From Lineus longissimus (lineage: Eukaryota > Nemertea > Pilidiophora > Heteronemertea > Lineidae): a stretch of 64,000 nt of DNA. A program made the translations under genes and the position numbers. The notes beneath the pieces are model-generated. The model was given only the letters and a program-made list of their open reading frames with translations, searched no databases and was not told the DNA's origin. Of this stretch, positions 1 to 9,396 are shown one piece after another. Positions within the stretch are counted from its first letter, which is position 1, and each line of letters starts with the position of its first letter. The stretch is from assembly GCF_910592395.1 (NCBI RefSeq), contig NC_088322.1, forward strand, positions 312,001 through 376,000. The letters run 5' to 3'.

Positions 1-48
1 AAATTATGGAAAAATGACTGTTAAGTGCAAAATGCTGTTTTCACAACA

Positions 49-1191
49 TTATTGCATCTTAACACTAGCTCGAGCTATGCTCTCAGGACGAAGTCCGGCT
101 CGAGCTGTGCTCTCAGGACGAAGTCCGGCTGGTGTAAACTTAATATTACTGATGCAGTTAATGTCTCGACCTGCACTGGCACTCAGTAAAACGTCAAACT
201 GCTTGTCAATATTCTGGTCATATTCCTTCTCAACCTTGTAATTCTGGAAGAAAATACTTTGAGTGAAATCATACCATAATATCTCCAAATCATTTACTCG
301 CTCCTTGTTGGTTAAAAAAGGTGTAAATATTACATAATCGATTTTCAGCGTTTTAAAGGCTTGGTGTAAAAATACCTTGTAGTTAATGGTGACCTTCACA
401 CCACAGTAATGCAGAAATCTAAGGAAAGCATAGTACACTAGTCTAAGGTCAGTGATATTCTCATCGGTTAATTGCGGTTTACCAATTGCCCTGTTAATAA
501 ATTCAATGGCAAGAAACCAATCATATTCCCCACAGTGAAATTTAAAAAGCATGGCTTCACCATGTAACCCTTGGTTACATAACTTAGAGGGGAGAGTGTT
601 AATACCCATTTTTAGGGCTGACTGAAGAGTACTTTCATATCTCTGCTTACTAAGACATTTTCTGTGACTTGAAAAGTAGCACTGTAAATACCCTTCCACA
701 AAGTCCTTTAAATACTTAACTGCCGATTCGGACAGCCGACTCCATCCAAGTTTCCTTAGAATACTGTCAAAGTAACGTGTCTTGTTGTCAATATTGATCT
801 CAAGAGTTTTAAAATCATCGTCGTAAGTAGTCGAATTGCAATTGGTGCAGAATTGATACTTCACAGTTTTAGCTGCGTACCTTGCTGAATTCAAGTTTTT
901 TTGATACTCAAAAAGTGTCCACCTTTTACAATTACGGCAGAATTGAGCATTAGTGTTGGTACTGACGTCATATTCTTTCATTCTTGGCAGGACTACTTTG
1001 ATTGTCTCAGTAGGCTTATCAAATTTCCCACTGTCATAATTCTTGCTGACATTTTCTTCACTAAAATTTCTATCCATGACCCTAGGACGAATGTATCCTT
1101 TAAGATTCTCATTGTTCCACTCGAGCTCTGCTCTCAGGACGAAGTCCGACTCACTAGAATAATAGTCTTTTAATGAGATGTATTTATTCAT
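49..1191 (-). CDS. Polinton 380-aa protein with Cys4 zinc motif, function unknown
   Basis: The 380-aa protein is intact, starting at an ATG preceded by the AT-rich GTAAAT typical of starts in this element. It shows two CxxC pairs (FCRNC and FCTNC, about residues 84-119), consistent with a small zinc-binding domain, followed by a mixed helical region of about 200 residues that I do not recognise. It does not look like the adenain-type protease usually found in Polintons: I see no His/Asp-Gln-Cys arrangement. The last 25 residues are almost wholly encoded by two tandem copies of the 30-bp double-hairpin unit (GLRPES repeats), and another unit at 1121-1150 adds ten residues near the N-terminus. 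The orthologue in Polinton-2 is split by a Tigger transposon and lacks the N-terminal unit. Function is not inferred. Confidence 0.7.
   Translation of the reverse strand: MNKYISLKDYYSSESDFVLRAELEWNNENLKGYIRPRVMDRNFSEENVSKNYDSGKFDKPTETIKVVLPRMKEYDVSTNTNAQFCRNCKRWTLFEYQKNLNSARYAAKTVKYQFCTNCNSTTYDDDFKTLEINIDNKTRYFDSILRKLGWSRLSESAVKYLKDFVEGYLQCYFSSHRKCLSKQRYESTLQSALKMGINTLPSKLCNQGLHGEAMLFKFHCGEYDWFLAIEFINRAIGKPQLTDENITDLRLVYYAFLRFLHYCGVKVTINYKVFLHQAFKTLKIDYVIFTPFLTNKERVNDLEILWYDFTQSIFFQNYKVEKEYDQNIDKQFDVLLSASAGRDINCISNIKFTPAGLRPESTARAGLRPESIARASVKMQ
71..130. repeat. Two tandem 30-bp double-hairpin units
   Basis: Two head-to-tail copies, period 30 bp, each with stem GAGC/GCTC (loops TAT and TGT), spacer TCA and stem GGAC/GTCC (loop GAA). 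They encode the repeated C-terminal GLRPES peptides of the overlapping minus-strand gene. The equivalent pair in Polinton-2 is at 47203-47263, with loops TAT and AGA. Confidence 0.9.
1121..1150. repeat. Double-hairpin unit, filled site
   Basis: A single unit of exactly 30 bp lies between the sequences ATTGTTCCAC and TCACTAG. Polinton-2 has the same flanks directly joined at 51023/51024, so this is an insertion, or a precise loss there, of ten codons that keeps the minus-strand gene in frame. Possible 2-bp flanking duplications (AC or TC) cannot be separated from chance. Confidence 0.92.
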
Positions 1192-1238
1192 ATTTACATA
1201 ATAATTATTTTTTAAACATTGTTTTGATAGAAGGTAAC

Positions 1239-2867
1239 CTAAGACCTTTTACGTGATTTTACTGTTTTACGTGATTTTAAGGCTTTAACACCCCCAATTA
1301 AACCATAAATTATGGAGCTCACAATAGCAATAACTGCTATGATCAGATGTTCAGCTAGAAAGCCAACAACTGCACCAATTGTTTTCAGGAGAAATGATAC
1401 GATAGAACCGATGATTCCCGGTAAAGCCGCAGCTGATTTCTTGGCTAGTTCTTTTAGCCATTCAGCAAACTTCTTGAGACCTTCTTTTACTTTATCTGGT
1501 ATTGATGGTTTTGGTCCTGGTTCTGGTGTAGGTCCTGGAGTTGGGTCTGGTCCTGGAGTTGGGTCTGGTCCTGGAGTTGGTTTTACAGATTTAGTGGCAC
1601 CACTTAAAGCACTACTGATACTAAGACCTAGAGTTGTAAATGTCATTACAACAGCTGTTATTATGGCGCTAATAGTTACACCATACGTCTTAAAAAGTAA
1701 CTTTATTCTGTCCTTCAGAGGAATAGTTGAATCTGGTTTCTTTAGAACATCAACAATTAAACGTTTAATTCTTCTAGTTTGTGACTCCCTGTCATTGTCT
1801 AACCTCCATACCTTTGACTGTTCCTCATGCAATTTGTCATTTAGTTCATCTATTTGCTTTTTCAACTCCCCCGTGTCTTTAGAATCTTCTTCTACAGACT
1901 TTACATAGTCTCTTGTTAAATTATGAAGTTGATTTTCTAGTTCTTGTATTTGCATGTCCTTATCCCTCTTTACTGCAGCTAGTTTATCACCAGCCTGTTT
2001 TAACCCTCTAAGTTCTCTCAAGGCATATTCAGTAAAACCCAGTGATTTAAGTTCATCATCATTAGAATCTATCAGTTTATCTATTGGTTTGTTTGAACTG
2101 TTTACCTCATTAATTACTGCCTGTGTTTCAGGGGTTACTAATGTAGGTTCCCTTACTGGTGGGTCAGGTGCAATCATACCTCTAATCATGTCAGCAAATC
2201 TAGTACCAAACTTAGTCTTTAATGTGCCTTCAGCATAGAAGTTTCCATTATCCTTAGTTAAAGGAATTAACTTTATCTTTTCTCCATTTTTATCAGAATA
2301 TTCAAATTAATTTTTGTTTCCTCGTTTATCTTTTATCAAATCAAATTCAGAATTTCTCGGATTGTAATAAAGTTTGTTTCCATTGTAACTAATGTGTGGT
2401 GAAAGATTACTCAATTTTTTCTTGTCATAATTCCAGATTGATCCTCCCAATGCTTTATCAAGTTTATCCTCTATTGTATCGTAACTTAACTCCTTTTCCA
2501 TCAATTCAGGGACAATACCTCTTACTCTTTCTGGTGTACTGAATGAAGTTTCAGTAGTAAGATTTCCACCTCCTGTGTTGTATGTTGTGCCGTCATCTTG
2601 AAAAGTTCTATTGATTTCACCTGTATTAGGATCTATCTCATCCATTTGGATATATTCACCTCCTGTGTTGTATGTTGTGCCGTCATCTTGAAAAGTTCTA
2701 TTGGTTTCACCTGTGTTGTATCTTGCGTGAATATATTTATTAATTAAATCATCCTTTCTCATTTCTTGAATTTGTTCAAGAATTTCATCAGGTGATAATG
2801 ATGATGATGATGATGATGATTGTGGATCGTAATCACTCATTTCATAATTTTCACCTCCTTCAGCCAT
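1239..2867 (-). pseudogene. Polinton coiled-coil and membrane protein, one in-frame stop
   Basis: The reading frame of 543 codons runs from the ATG at 2867 to 1239 and is interrupted once, by TAA at 2307-2309; the rest is in phase. The Polinton-2 homologue (51112-52575) is an open 487-codon frame. Features in order: a serine run (about residues 17-23) encoded by a GAT/TCA-type microsatellite; two copies of an NTGE-NRTFQDDGTTYNTGG motif; a middle part diverged from the paralogue; a long charged coiled coil; a hydrophobic helix; a Pro-Gly-Pro repeat linker (TPGPDP); an amphipathic segment; a hydrophobic block with two likely membrane helices; and a basic RKTVKSRKRS tail. It could be a virion membrane or fibre protein, but this is inference only. 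The stop might instead separate two translated products. Confidence 0.65.
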
Positions 2868-2877
2868 AATTACTTAT

Positions 2878-4263
2878 TTATCTAACCATAAAAACAATCA
2901 ATGTACCAACAACTGAGTAAAGCATGAATTTAATTGTTTCATGAGTATCATCCTCCTTCTCAACTTTGGTGTCAAGTTTAGTAGTAGTAAGAGTATTCTT
3001 TGAGGTTTCAGTTGTTTTTGGTGTATCAACATTACTATTTGGTTTATGACTGGTCTCGAGCTTTGCTCTCAGGACGAAGTCCGTCATTGATGTACCAACG
3101 CTACTCTTAACTCTTATTTTCTTAGAACTATTTCCTTCCATCAGTGGTGGTGGTAAGGTCTTTTTGTGGTTAATATCATTCTTACCGGGTTTAGCATTTT
3201 TTGGTGCTATTAAAATGTTATTATTGTAGTTATCCAGCTTACCAATAACGAGTACCATATTTGATCCTATGACATACAATCCTGGTGATATTACATAATC
3301 TAGTCTTGTATGAGTGTCACTCACTGCTTTTTGATATCTTTGAATTGAAGTGGGAATATCAGGATGTTGATTAATCGAGTCCTTTAATAGTTTGTTAAAT
3401 TCCTTCTGTGCATCCAATTCTGTACCCGGTACTCCAATTATTGGTGTTCTGGTCAACGCCTGAGCACCCAGAATACAGTAAACATATGTTCTTATTGTAT
3501 CATTTAACCTCTCTATTCCAGGATTAGAGAAACCATTTGATTTAAATATCATGAATTGTTGATAGGTTTGACATTCATTTTGTGTAATTACATCAAATAC
3601 ATTCTTGTGTCTCCTGACATGATCCTTGATGAAAATATCTGGATATTTGAAATTAGCCATTCCAGCATCCCAGTCTTTACTGAACATCGGTGGCATTCTA
3701 TTTTCATGAACTTGCATGAGGAAGAAATTGATTTTAGAATCATTGATATAATATCCGGGATCAGTTATGTTCGGGTTGTAATCCGGTACATTCCATGACC
3801 TCCAACCACCGTTATTTTCAAACACCGAGAAATCGTACTCGTCTTTTAAACCAAATTCACTCAATAACCCTCCTAGTTTCCTACGGTTAATGTTATTGTT
3901 TGTCTCATTAAAATCACTTTCAATTGGTATCTCTAGATTCTTCATGATCTTCAATATTTGATAGTAAACATGAAACCTGTAAATTGACCTTAACAATGGG
4001 TCACTGTGATTCAAGTGATCGTCTATTGAAATACCACAACCTGTTGTAGCAAACCAAACAGCCATGTTAAATTGGTTCTGGTAAAACGATAATGGATTCT
4101 TTTCCAGTAGCAGACAGTCTTTCTTATTTTTCAGGCTCAAAAACCCAGGTGTTATCTTAGTTTCTTGTAGTCTGAAGAAGTTATTAGTATTAACAGTTAC
4201 TTCTAAATTAAAGAAGTCATAGGTGAATTTACTTTTATGTTGATTTGCTATTGGATAATACAT
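2878..4263 (-). CDS. Conserved Polinton protein, 461 aa, C-terminal membrane anchor
   Basis: An intact 461-aa ORF, 10 bp upstream of the next minus-strand gene. The main body carries motifs such as SFYQNQFNMAVWFATTGCG and RLNDTIRTYVYCILGAQA and looks like a folded globular domain; I recall similar proteins in other animal Polintons but know no function. The tail is a Lys/Thr-rich linker ending in a single hydrophobic helix (MLYSVVGTLIVFMV), suggesting a C-terminally anchored membrane protein. One double-hairpin unit (3055-3084) is translated as DFVLRAKLE in the linker. The copy at 52586-53977 is 463 aa and nearly identical, differing by a two-residue indel around residue 115 and scattered changes near the hairpin unit. 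Confidence 0.75.
   Translation of the reverse strand: MYYPIANQHKSKFTYDFFNLEVTVNTNNFFRLQETKITPGFLSLKNKKDCLLLEKNPLSFYQNQFNMAVWFATTGCGISIDDHLNHSDPLLRSIYRFHVYYQILKIMKNLEIPIESDFNETNNNINRRKLGGLLSEFGLKDEYDFSVFENNGGWRSWNVPDYNPNITDPGYYINDSKINFFLMQVHENRMPPMFSKDWDAGMANFKYPDIFIKDHVRRHKNVFDVITQNECQTYQQFMIFKSNGFSNPGIERLNDTIRTYVYCILGAQALTRTPIIGVPGTELDAQKEFNKLLKDSINQHPDIPTSIQRYQKAVSDTHTRLDYVISPGLYVIGSNMVLVIGKLDNYNNNILIAPKNAKPGKNDINHKKTLPPPLMEGNSSKKIRVKSSVGTSMTDFVLRAKLETSHKPNSNVDTPKTTETSKNTLTTTKLDTKVEKEDDTHETIKFMLYSVVGTLIVFMVR
3055..3084. repeat. Double-hairpin unit inside the 461-aa gene
   Basis: Stem GAGC/GCTC with loop TTT, then GGAC/GTCC with loop GAA. Read on the minus strand it gives DFVLRAKLE. It is shared with Polinton-2 (52763-52793), but the residues just beside it differ between copies (TSMTD versus TVKSD). 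Confidence 0.9.
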
Positions 4264-4337
4264 TTAATTTACTTGAATTTTTTCCTTGAATTTTGGTTAA
4301 TAACATTTGCCTTTAAACCATAGTGATATTAAGTTGT

Positions 4338-4436
4338 ACAATGGCCATATCAGATGTTGCAGTAATTAATTATTTGTGCTTGCAAATTACAATGGCCATA
4401 TCAGATGTTGCAATCATTAATTATTTTTGCTTGTCA
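4338..4436. repeat. 51-bp tandem duplication in the Polinton right end
   Basis: Two direct copies spaced 51 bp apart, each beginning ACAATGGCCATATCAG and followed by an AT-rich stretch. The same pair is in Polinton-2 at about 54142-54240. It lies in the non-coding 550 bp between the last gene and the TIR; possible roles are promoter, origin or packaging signal. Confidence 0.8.
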
Positions 4437-4461
4437 AAGACATGAAAAGGCCTATTGTGTC

Positions 4462-4567
4462 TTAATGCGTTTATCCGACAGAATTTTAGAAAATATTTTC
4501 AGCGCTGAAAATTATTTTTGCGGTCGTTAAAATAATGTCTGGAAATTCTGTCGGATAAACGCATTAA
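4462..4567. repeat. Large palindrome near the Polinton right end
   Basis: Perfect 25-bp arms at 4462-4486 (starting TTAATGCGTTTATCC) and 4543-4567, enclosing a second palindrome (ATTTTCAGCGCTGAAAAT). The structure is conserved at 54266-54370 in Polinton-2 with changes confined to the loop. No counterpart exists at the Polinton left end, where the first gene starts only about 80 bp after the TIR. A cruciform replication or packaging element is possible; it is not a transcription unit that I can see. Confidence 0.85.
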
Positions 4568-4814
4568 CGAACAATAGACTTTTGTAATACTTTGGGACGT
4601 GAGTATTGTTTGGTAACATATGTTACCATGTACATGCAGACACTGTCAACATTATTTTAAATAGATTCAAGCAACAATGATTAATCACTGTAACAGCTGT
4701 ATTGTAGGCCTACAGCATTTATTGGAATACGCTGGGACTATCAAGATGTGCGAACTTCAATGGTTCATTTCTCTGCCATTTCTCAATGGATATTTGCAAA
4801 TGAGGTATCCTTTG

Positions 4815-5063
4815 AAAGCTATTGACGTGTACTTTCCGTTGGAATACAGTAAGTCATGATTACATTAACCCATTGAACTCTAGTATTCCCTTACCATTTC
4901 ACTGCAACGCTTCACTGGGAATCTAATGAATGATAGAATATATGTATTGTGGTGTCTGGTTCTTGGGGTTTCTAAGCTAATTTGAGACAAAAAGGCCTGT
5001 AAGGGCTTTTGTTAAAATAGCTTAGAATTACCTAGATTCCTACCACCACAATACATATATTCT
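4815..5063. repeat. Polinton-1 right TIR with terminal hairpin
   Basis: About 250 bp, the reverse complement of 33138-33400. The outermost 129 bp (4935-5063) fold back on themselves: arms at 4935-4954 and 5044-5063 are perfect 20-bp inverted copies (AGAATATATGTATTG...), and the inner part also pairs (TAAGCTA...TAGCTTA). The tip is identical to the left tip of Polinton-2 and differs from the right tip of Polinton-2. Confidence 0.85.
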
Positions 5064-6112
5064 TCCATCCTCAATAATTTGTTTAAAACAAACCACATTA
5101 TTTGAGAGAATGGAAAATATCACAAAATGTCATTTATTTAAAACTACAAAAATGCAGCTACTGTGTTCTGCCATTTCACTGTAGCGCAGAGCAGTTGATC
5201 AGGACCTACAGTGCCGTTTTTCCCTAGTTGTAATGTGTGGAACTAATGCCGAATAAAGTCATGATTTTAAGGTATAATGCACGCACGAAATATTCCAATC
5301 TTTTGCAGGGAGATTCAAATATGATCATAGAACACGATTAGCCTTAGATTCAGTAACTTTCTTTCACACGAGCCGAAATAACACATTGCTTAGGGTAGTA
5401 GAACATATAGTTCTTCTACCCTAAGCAGCCGCTAGGTGAAATATGGCGCTAATTCAACTTCAAAGTCATTTTTTGGCAAAACTGTTCACAATTATGGAAA
5501 TATTGTTTAACCTAACGTCTTATATTCGGGTAGAGATAGTATGTGCCAGCTTTCATCAAATTCGGTTCATTACTTTAGATTTTCGAAATTGAAAAAGTGA
5601 CATTTTTGCTCCTACCTATAGTATGATGCTCTTTCCCAATATAATGTATGAATTCCATGCTATGACCACGTGACATTTAATTATGTTAATGTGTTCTATA
5701 TTTGTAATTGTCATTGTACTATCATGACAATGTAAAAACATGCATTGTGTACTTTGTGCCGACTCGTTGCCTTATAGCACAGATGATGTGATGGCTGTAC
5801 TTGCTGCTTAGCTTGTACGAAGTCATGACTAGTGTTGTAGAGCCCAGCTCTGATAAGAAGTGATCATAGGCCTTAATCGTTATATCGCCGAGACCTGCAT
5901 TTTGACTTGTGTAAGGTTTGATAATGTAGACTTTGAACATCGAATGATGATGATATTGTTTATCAGGTTCGCCTGGGCGATTTGCAATAATTATTGCCAT
6001 GTAAGTTAAAAGTATGGAGTATGGAGAGCGATAGCTATAGGCGAACGGATCGGAATCCCGTCTTTGAGGCGCCTAGTGTACCGACTCAATTCCCGATTCG
6101 TCAAGAGTATAT

Positions 6113-6154
6113 CATATTATATTATATTATATTATATTATATTATATTATATTA
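6113..6154. repeat. ATATT microsatellite
   Basis: About eight uninterrupted 5-bp units of the ATATT type. Confidence 0.9.
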
Positions 6155-6865
6155 CTACTGATGATGTTCACCTCGGACCTTCTATCGTTCCGAGGGAGAA
6201 CAAGGATCCGTTAGCGAACTACGACGACATGGTGGCCAGTACGGGGATATTTTCACTGCAGTAGAAGACGATGTAAGAACATCTATTACTATATACTACA
6301 CACCTCAGTCTTCACGGGCAATAATCCAGGGTTCAGGAGATAAATGGATATTGGTGACTTTCGAGTGGAAAATATCTAGTCGTAAGATACAGCCGTTTAC
6401 GAGAGAGGGTTCAGCACGTTCAGGGAAACAGTCCTGATCAAGCCACTCCAAGTGAGTGACAAGGAAATCTGCACGAAAACGTGATCGCGATAGGAAGCGG
6501 AATTGTTGGAATTCCTCGGGAGAAAAAGAGCAAAGACCAACGTCGGGAAAAGTGCGGAGGAATTACCGAATAGTAGTAAGTAACAAGAAATCTGACAATA
6601 GTGTATATCAATAATATTATAGATGCTGTCCCGTTTAAATCCAGCAGCACGGAAGTGGAACAGTCAAACAAACAGACCGGCCGTAAATCCTTCACGCGGG
6701 ACCAGCAATTATTGATTACACTGTCATGCAGCTAGACTGATAACTCTACGCAAGAAATAATAAATGGTGCATTTCCCGGCGAAATCACCCGTTAAGCAAT
6801 TCAAGTCGAATGCCAGTGGAAGTTTGCATGCAGATGAACGAGACCGTCATAAAACAGGATACACC

Positions 6866-6910
<45 letters not shown>
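6866..6910. repeat. GAT trinucleotide tract
   Basis: About 15 GAT/ATG units. The poly-Asp and poly-Met reading frames across it are products of the repeat rather than evidence of a gene. Confidence 0.9.
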
Positions 6911-7763
6911 CCACAGACCGAGTCCGACAATCACAATTATTCTTTACCAACTCAGAGCATGCCATTTCTCGACACAAAAATCGCTGTACACCAACGAAAC
7001 AATGGCGAGAACGCAGTAATGCACAGCCTACAATAATATCTGCTGCAGGAGCGACTTGATAGACTTTTCTGTATGTGCCGAAAATGCCGCAGCTTGTGAC
7101 AATTCAGCAAAAAACCAGGACATTTACTCGGGAAATCTAAATGATGCAACCGCTATCACTGACTCGGACACATCAAGCATCAGAAACAGTGAGACGACTA
7201 CAATGGTCTACCTCGTCAGTCTCTGTCAATGTACCTCGATCGTCAGTCTCAAGTCTTGAAGTTTGTACAACTCACTGAGTGATGAAAAAATTTCTAAGTA
7301 CAAAAATTTTTTTCTTTACAAAAAATGTTTTTCCCTCAAAATGCACCTACATCACCAAAAACGTGCAGTCCCAAAATATTTTTGATTTTGAAATTTGTGA
7401 AAAATTTTCAACTGACTGAGTGATGAAAAAATTTCAAAGTACAAAATGTTTTTTCTTTACAAAATGTTTTTTTCCTCAAAATGCACCTACATCACCAAAA
7501 AACGTGCAGTCCCAAAGTATTTTTGATTTTGAAATTTTTGAAAAATTTTCAACTGACTGAGTGATGAAAAAATTTCTAAGTACAAAAATGTTTTTCTTTA
7601 CAAAAACTTTTTTTGGGCTCAAAATGCAACTACGTCGTCACGATGCAAGTGGTACACGAATTTCCTTTCCGAGAAATCCATATACCCATCTGACCAATTG
7701 ACGACATGCAGTGTGGCGATGCCTCTTGTGGTCTGGTGGCCGACCTCATAAGCCCTCCGCCCA

Positions 7764-7765
<2 letters not shown>

Positions 7766-7809
<44 letters not shown>
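7766..7809. repeat. CTG/CAG microsatellite
   Basis: About 14-15 CTG units; the corresponding place in the right block (about 9726-9739) has only three. It would be polyglutamine if the minus strand is coding. Confidence 0.9.
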
Positions 7810-7810
<1 letters not shown>

Positions 7811-7917
7811 ATAGCCAGCCCATGCGGCTGTGGCCAGGACATATTCGTCCAACGTTACATTGTCGAACCCCCTGTGTTCGGGCAATTCACATAATCTCGG
7901 GTCACAATAATCGATTA

Positions 7918-7962
7918 CAAATTCAAATTCAAATTCAAATTCAAATTCAAATTCAAATTCAA
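7918..7962. repeat. AAATTC hexanucleotide tract
   Basis: Seven or so CAAATT units, mirrored by a shorter tract at about 9854-9892 in the right-hand duplicate. Confidence 0.88.
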
Positions 7963-8221
7963 AGCAGTTTATTGAGCCAAATGAATGCTACATTCATATA
8001 GGTAGAAAATACAATGAACTGGTGCGGCGCGGGACAGAGAGAAGAAGCAGAGTGTGACAATTTCGGCGTCTGTTGACAGTCTCCTGCAAATATTCTACCA
8101 ATCTCTTTTTCCGCACGCAACAGCATCGTTGAGCTCGCGTTAACTGTAGTAGGGTTCCGAAAATACGATTCGACACTGCTGTCGATGACTCATGGTTCAT
8201 ACAACGTGAAGATGGTGACTT

Positions 8222-8302
8222 GACTGGATTATACTGGACTGGACTGGACTGGACTGAACTGGACTGGACTGGACTGGACTGGACAGGACTGGACTGGACT
8301 GG
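8222..8302. repeat. ACTGG-type minisatellite
   Basis: Degenerate tandem GGACT/TGGAC units (GGACTGGACT ...), about 80 bp. Confidence 0.88.
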
Positions 8303-8390
8303 AGCAAGTGTGAAAATTGTCTAGTGAGGGTTGTAACACTTGTGCTACAGGCACATGGACGACACTGCCAGCTTCACCTCGCCTATTGGA

Positions 8391-8512
8391 CACTTCAAGC
8401 ATGTTACAGGCTATGACTCATCTGGATACCTGGACACCCAGACACATTTCACACTTCAAGCATGTTACAGGCTATGACTCATCTGGATACCTGGACACCC
8501 AGACACATTTCA
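8391..8512. repeat. 61-bp tandem duplication
   Basis: Two perfect or near-perfect head-to-tail copies starting CACTTCAAGCATGTTACAGG at 8391 and 8452, upstream of the HMG-box ORF. Confidence 0.88.
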
Positions 8513-8612
8513 CTCGGAATATTGAAATGTCACTGTTGTTGGAACAGTGTGAGAGACTGAGGAAAGACACGGAAAAAACTGAAGCATCATCATCATCATC
8601 ATCATCATCATC

Positions 8613-9380
8613 ATGACCAGGTCGCCAGCACACGTCAAGAGACCGAGCAACGCCTTTTTCATATTTCGCAGTCAGTTTGCCAAATTATGTGGTGATTCCA
8701 TAAAGTGCCAGCAAGCGTTATCAAAGGCCGCAGCCAAACAGTGGCACAGTCTTCCCCGAGACTTCAAACAGTCTTTTGTGGAAATGGCCAAGCGAGAAAA
8801 GAAACAGCACCTCATCGATCATCCTGGCTATCGGTACGTACCGCAAAAGAAGAATACTACTCCTACCAGATCAACAACGCATCAAACACAATCAAAGCGG
8901 GAGTCGCCCAAGTCTAAATCGCCACGAGAATCTCCCACGGCCAAGTCGACAACTGTGAAGACCAACGAAAACCTGCACAAGATTATACTCAAATTCAGTA
9001 ACTGCGGACAATCACTGCAACAGGTACAACAGGCACAGCAAGACGGTGTTCTTCCCCAAATTGACATTCTAGACGAGATCACCAAGTATAACGTTGACGT
9101 TTGTCTGGATCATAACAGAAAAACCACCTGTGACCACCACGACGTTCTACTCGTACCGGAGCCTCAGCCGCGCCACGCCGACAAACCCACTTGGAAACAA
9201 GAAACCAGTTCTTTCATCACGCGCTCACCAGAAAAGTATCAGATGTACAAGGACGCCAATATTCAGACTTCCTGCGCACTAGATCATCTTGACACTTGGA
9301 CACTCACTATCCAGGTGGTGGACACTATCCAGAGTTGTCTGTGGTGGACACTATCCGCGGGTGTCTGCAATTGGTTATAG
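8613..9380 (+). CDS. HMG-box (Sox/MATA-type) DNA-binding protein ORF
   Basis: A 255-aa open frame. Residues about 8-82 form a sequence-specific-type HMG box: VKRPSNAFFIFRS at the start, a W (QWHSLPRDFK) in the expected middle helix, and an EKKQHLIDHPGYRYVPQKK end that closely follows the Sox/fungal mating-type HPxYxYxPRRK consensus. The rest is Ser/Thr/Lys-rich and Gln-rich with no recognised domain. The ATG directly follows a CAT microsatellite, so the true start may lie in an upstream exon. The family bends DNA in the minor groove as transcription factors. The ORF sits between two directly repeated blocks (7261-8052, 9397-9983), which raises the question of whether it is part of a repeated or mobile unit. 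No stop or frameshift is seen. Confidence 0.6.
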   Translation: MTRSPAHVKRPSNAFFIFRSQFAKLCGDSIKCQQALSKAAAKQWHSLPRDFKQSFVEMAKREKKQHLIDHPGYRYVPQKKNTTPTRSTTHQTQSKRESPKSKSPRESPTAKSTTVKTNENLHKIILKFSNCGQSLQQVQQAQQDGVLPQIDILDEITKYNVDVCLDHNRKTTCDHHDVLLVPEPQPRHADKPTWKQETSSFITRSPEKYQMYKDANIQTSCALDHLDTWTLTIQVVDTIQSCLWWTLSAGVCNWL

Positions 9381-9396
9381 GGCCGTGCAAGCGTCT

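Larger units (their letters stand above)
1..5063. mobile_element. Polinton-1, right-hand part
   Basis: This is the right end of a Polinton/Maverick DNA transposon whose left part lies outside the window. Its gene order (380-aa zinc-motif protein, coiled-coil/membrane protein, 461-aa protein, non-coding end, TIR) matches 47135-54879 of the second Polinton almost base for base in most stretches. The end is marked by a hairpin-shaped TIR closing with ...ATATATTCT at 5063; Polinton ends are known to begin with AG and finish with CT. All genes here are on the minus strand. The copy is uninterrupted where the second one carries a Tigger, so it serves as the reference for that insertion. Flanking DNA after 5063 shows no similarity to the other Polinton flanks. 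Confidence 0.85.
5064..7260. other. Flanking DNA without a recognisable gene
   Basis: I find no convincing protein-coding gene. It holds a 17-bp-arm inverted repeat (5388-5404 / 5410-5426, one mismatch, GCTTAGGGTAG core), a TATTA-type microsatellite at 6113-6154 and a GAT tract at 6866-6910. A minus ORF of 92 aa at 5722-6000 resembles no family I know and may be chance. Confidence 0.6.
7261..8052. repeat. Left copy of the direct repeat flanking the HMG-box ORF
   Basis: The block consists of three degenerate copies of an AT-rich unit of about 145 bp (ACTGAGTGATGAAAAAATTT ... CACCAAAA-ACGTGCAGTCCC), then a segment with a long CTG tract, then a six-base AAATTC tract (7918-7962), ending GAGAGAAGAAGCAGAG. 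The same order recurs at 9397-9983, so the block is directly duplicated on both sides of 8053-9396. A minus ORF over it (7619-7885, polyglutamine from the CTG tract) is partly conserved in the second copy (MPEHRGFDNVTLDEYVLATA and VNWSDGYMDFSERKFVYHLH), so a minus-strand exon cannot be excluded. Confidence 0.75.

Noticed and set aside
1312-1908. 198-aa plus-strand ORF opposite the coiled-coil/membrane gene
   Set aside because: It is an antisense shadow; the PGP-repeat linker keeps both strands open, and the minus-strand protein has clear helices and a matching paralogue.
6764-7036. ORF with poly-Asp as a gene
   Set aside because: The open frame is produced by the GAT microsatellite; several frames are open over it and no domain is visible.
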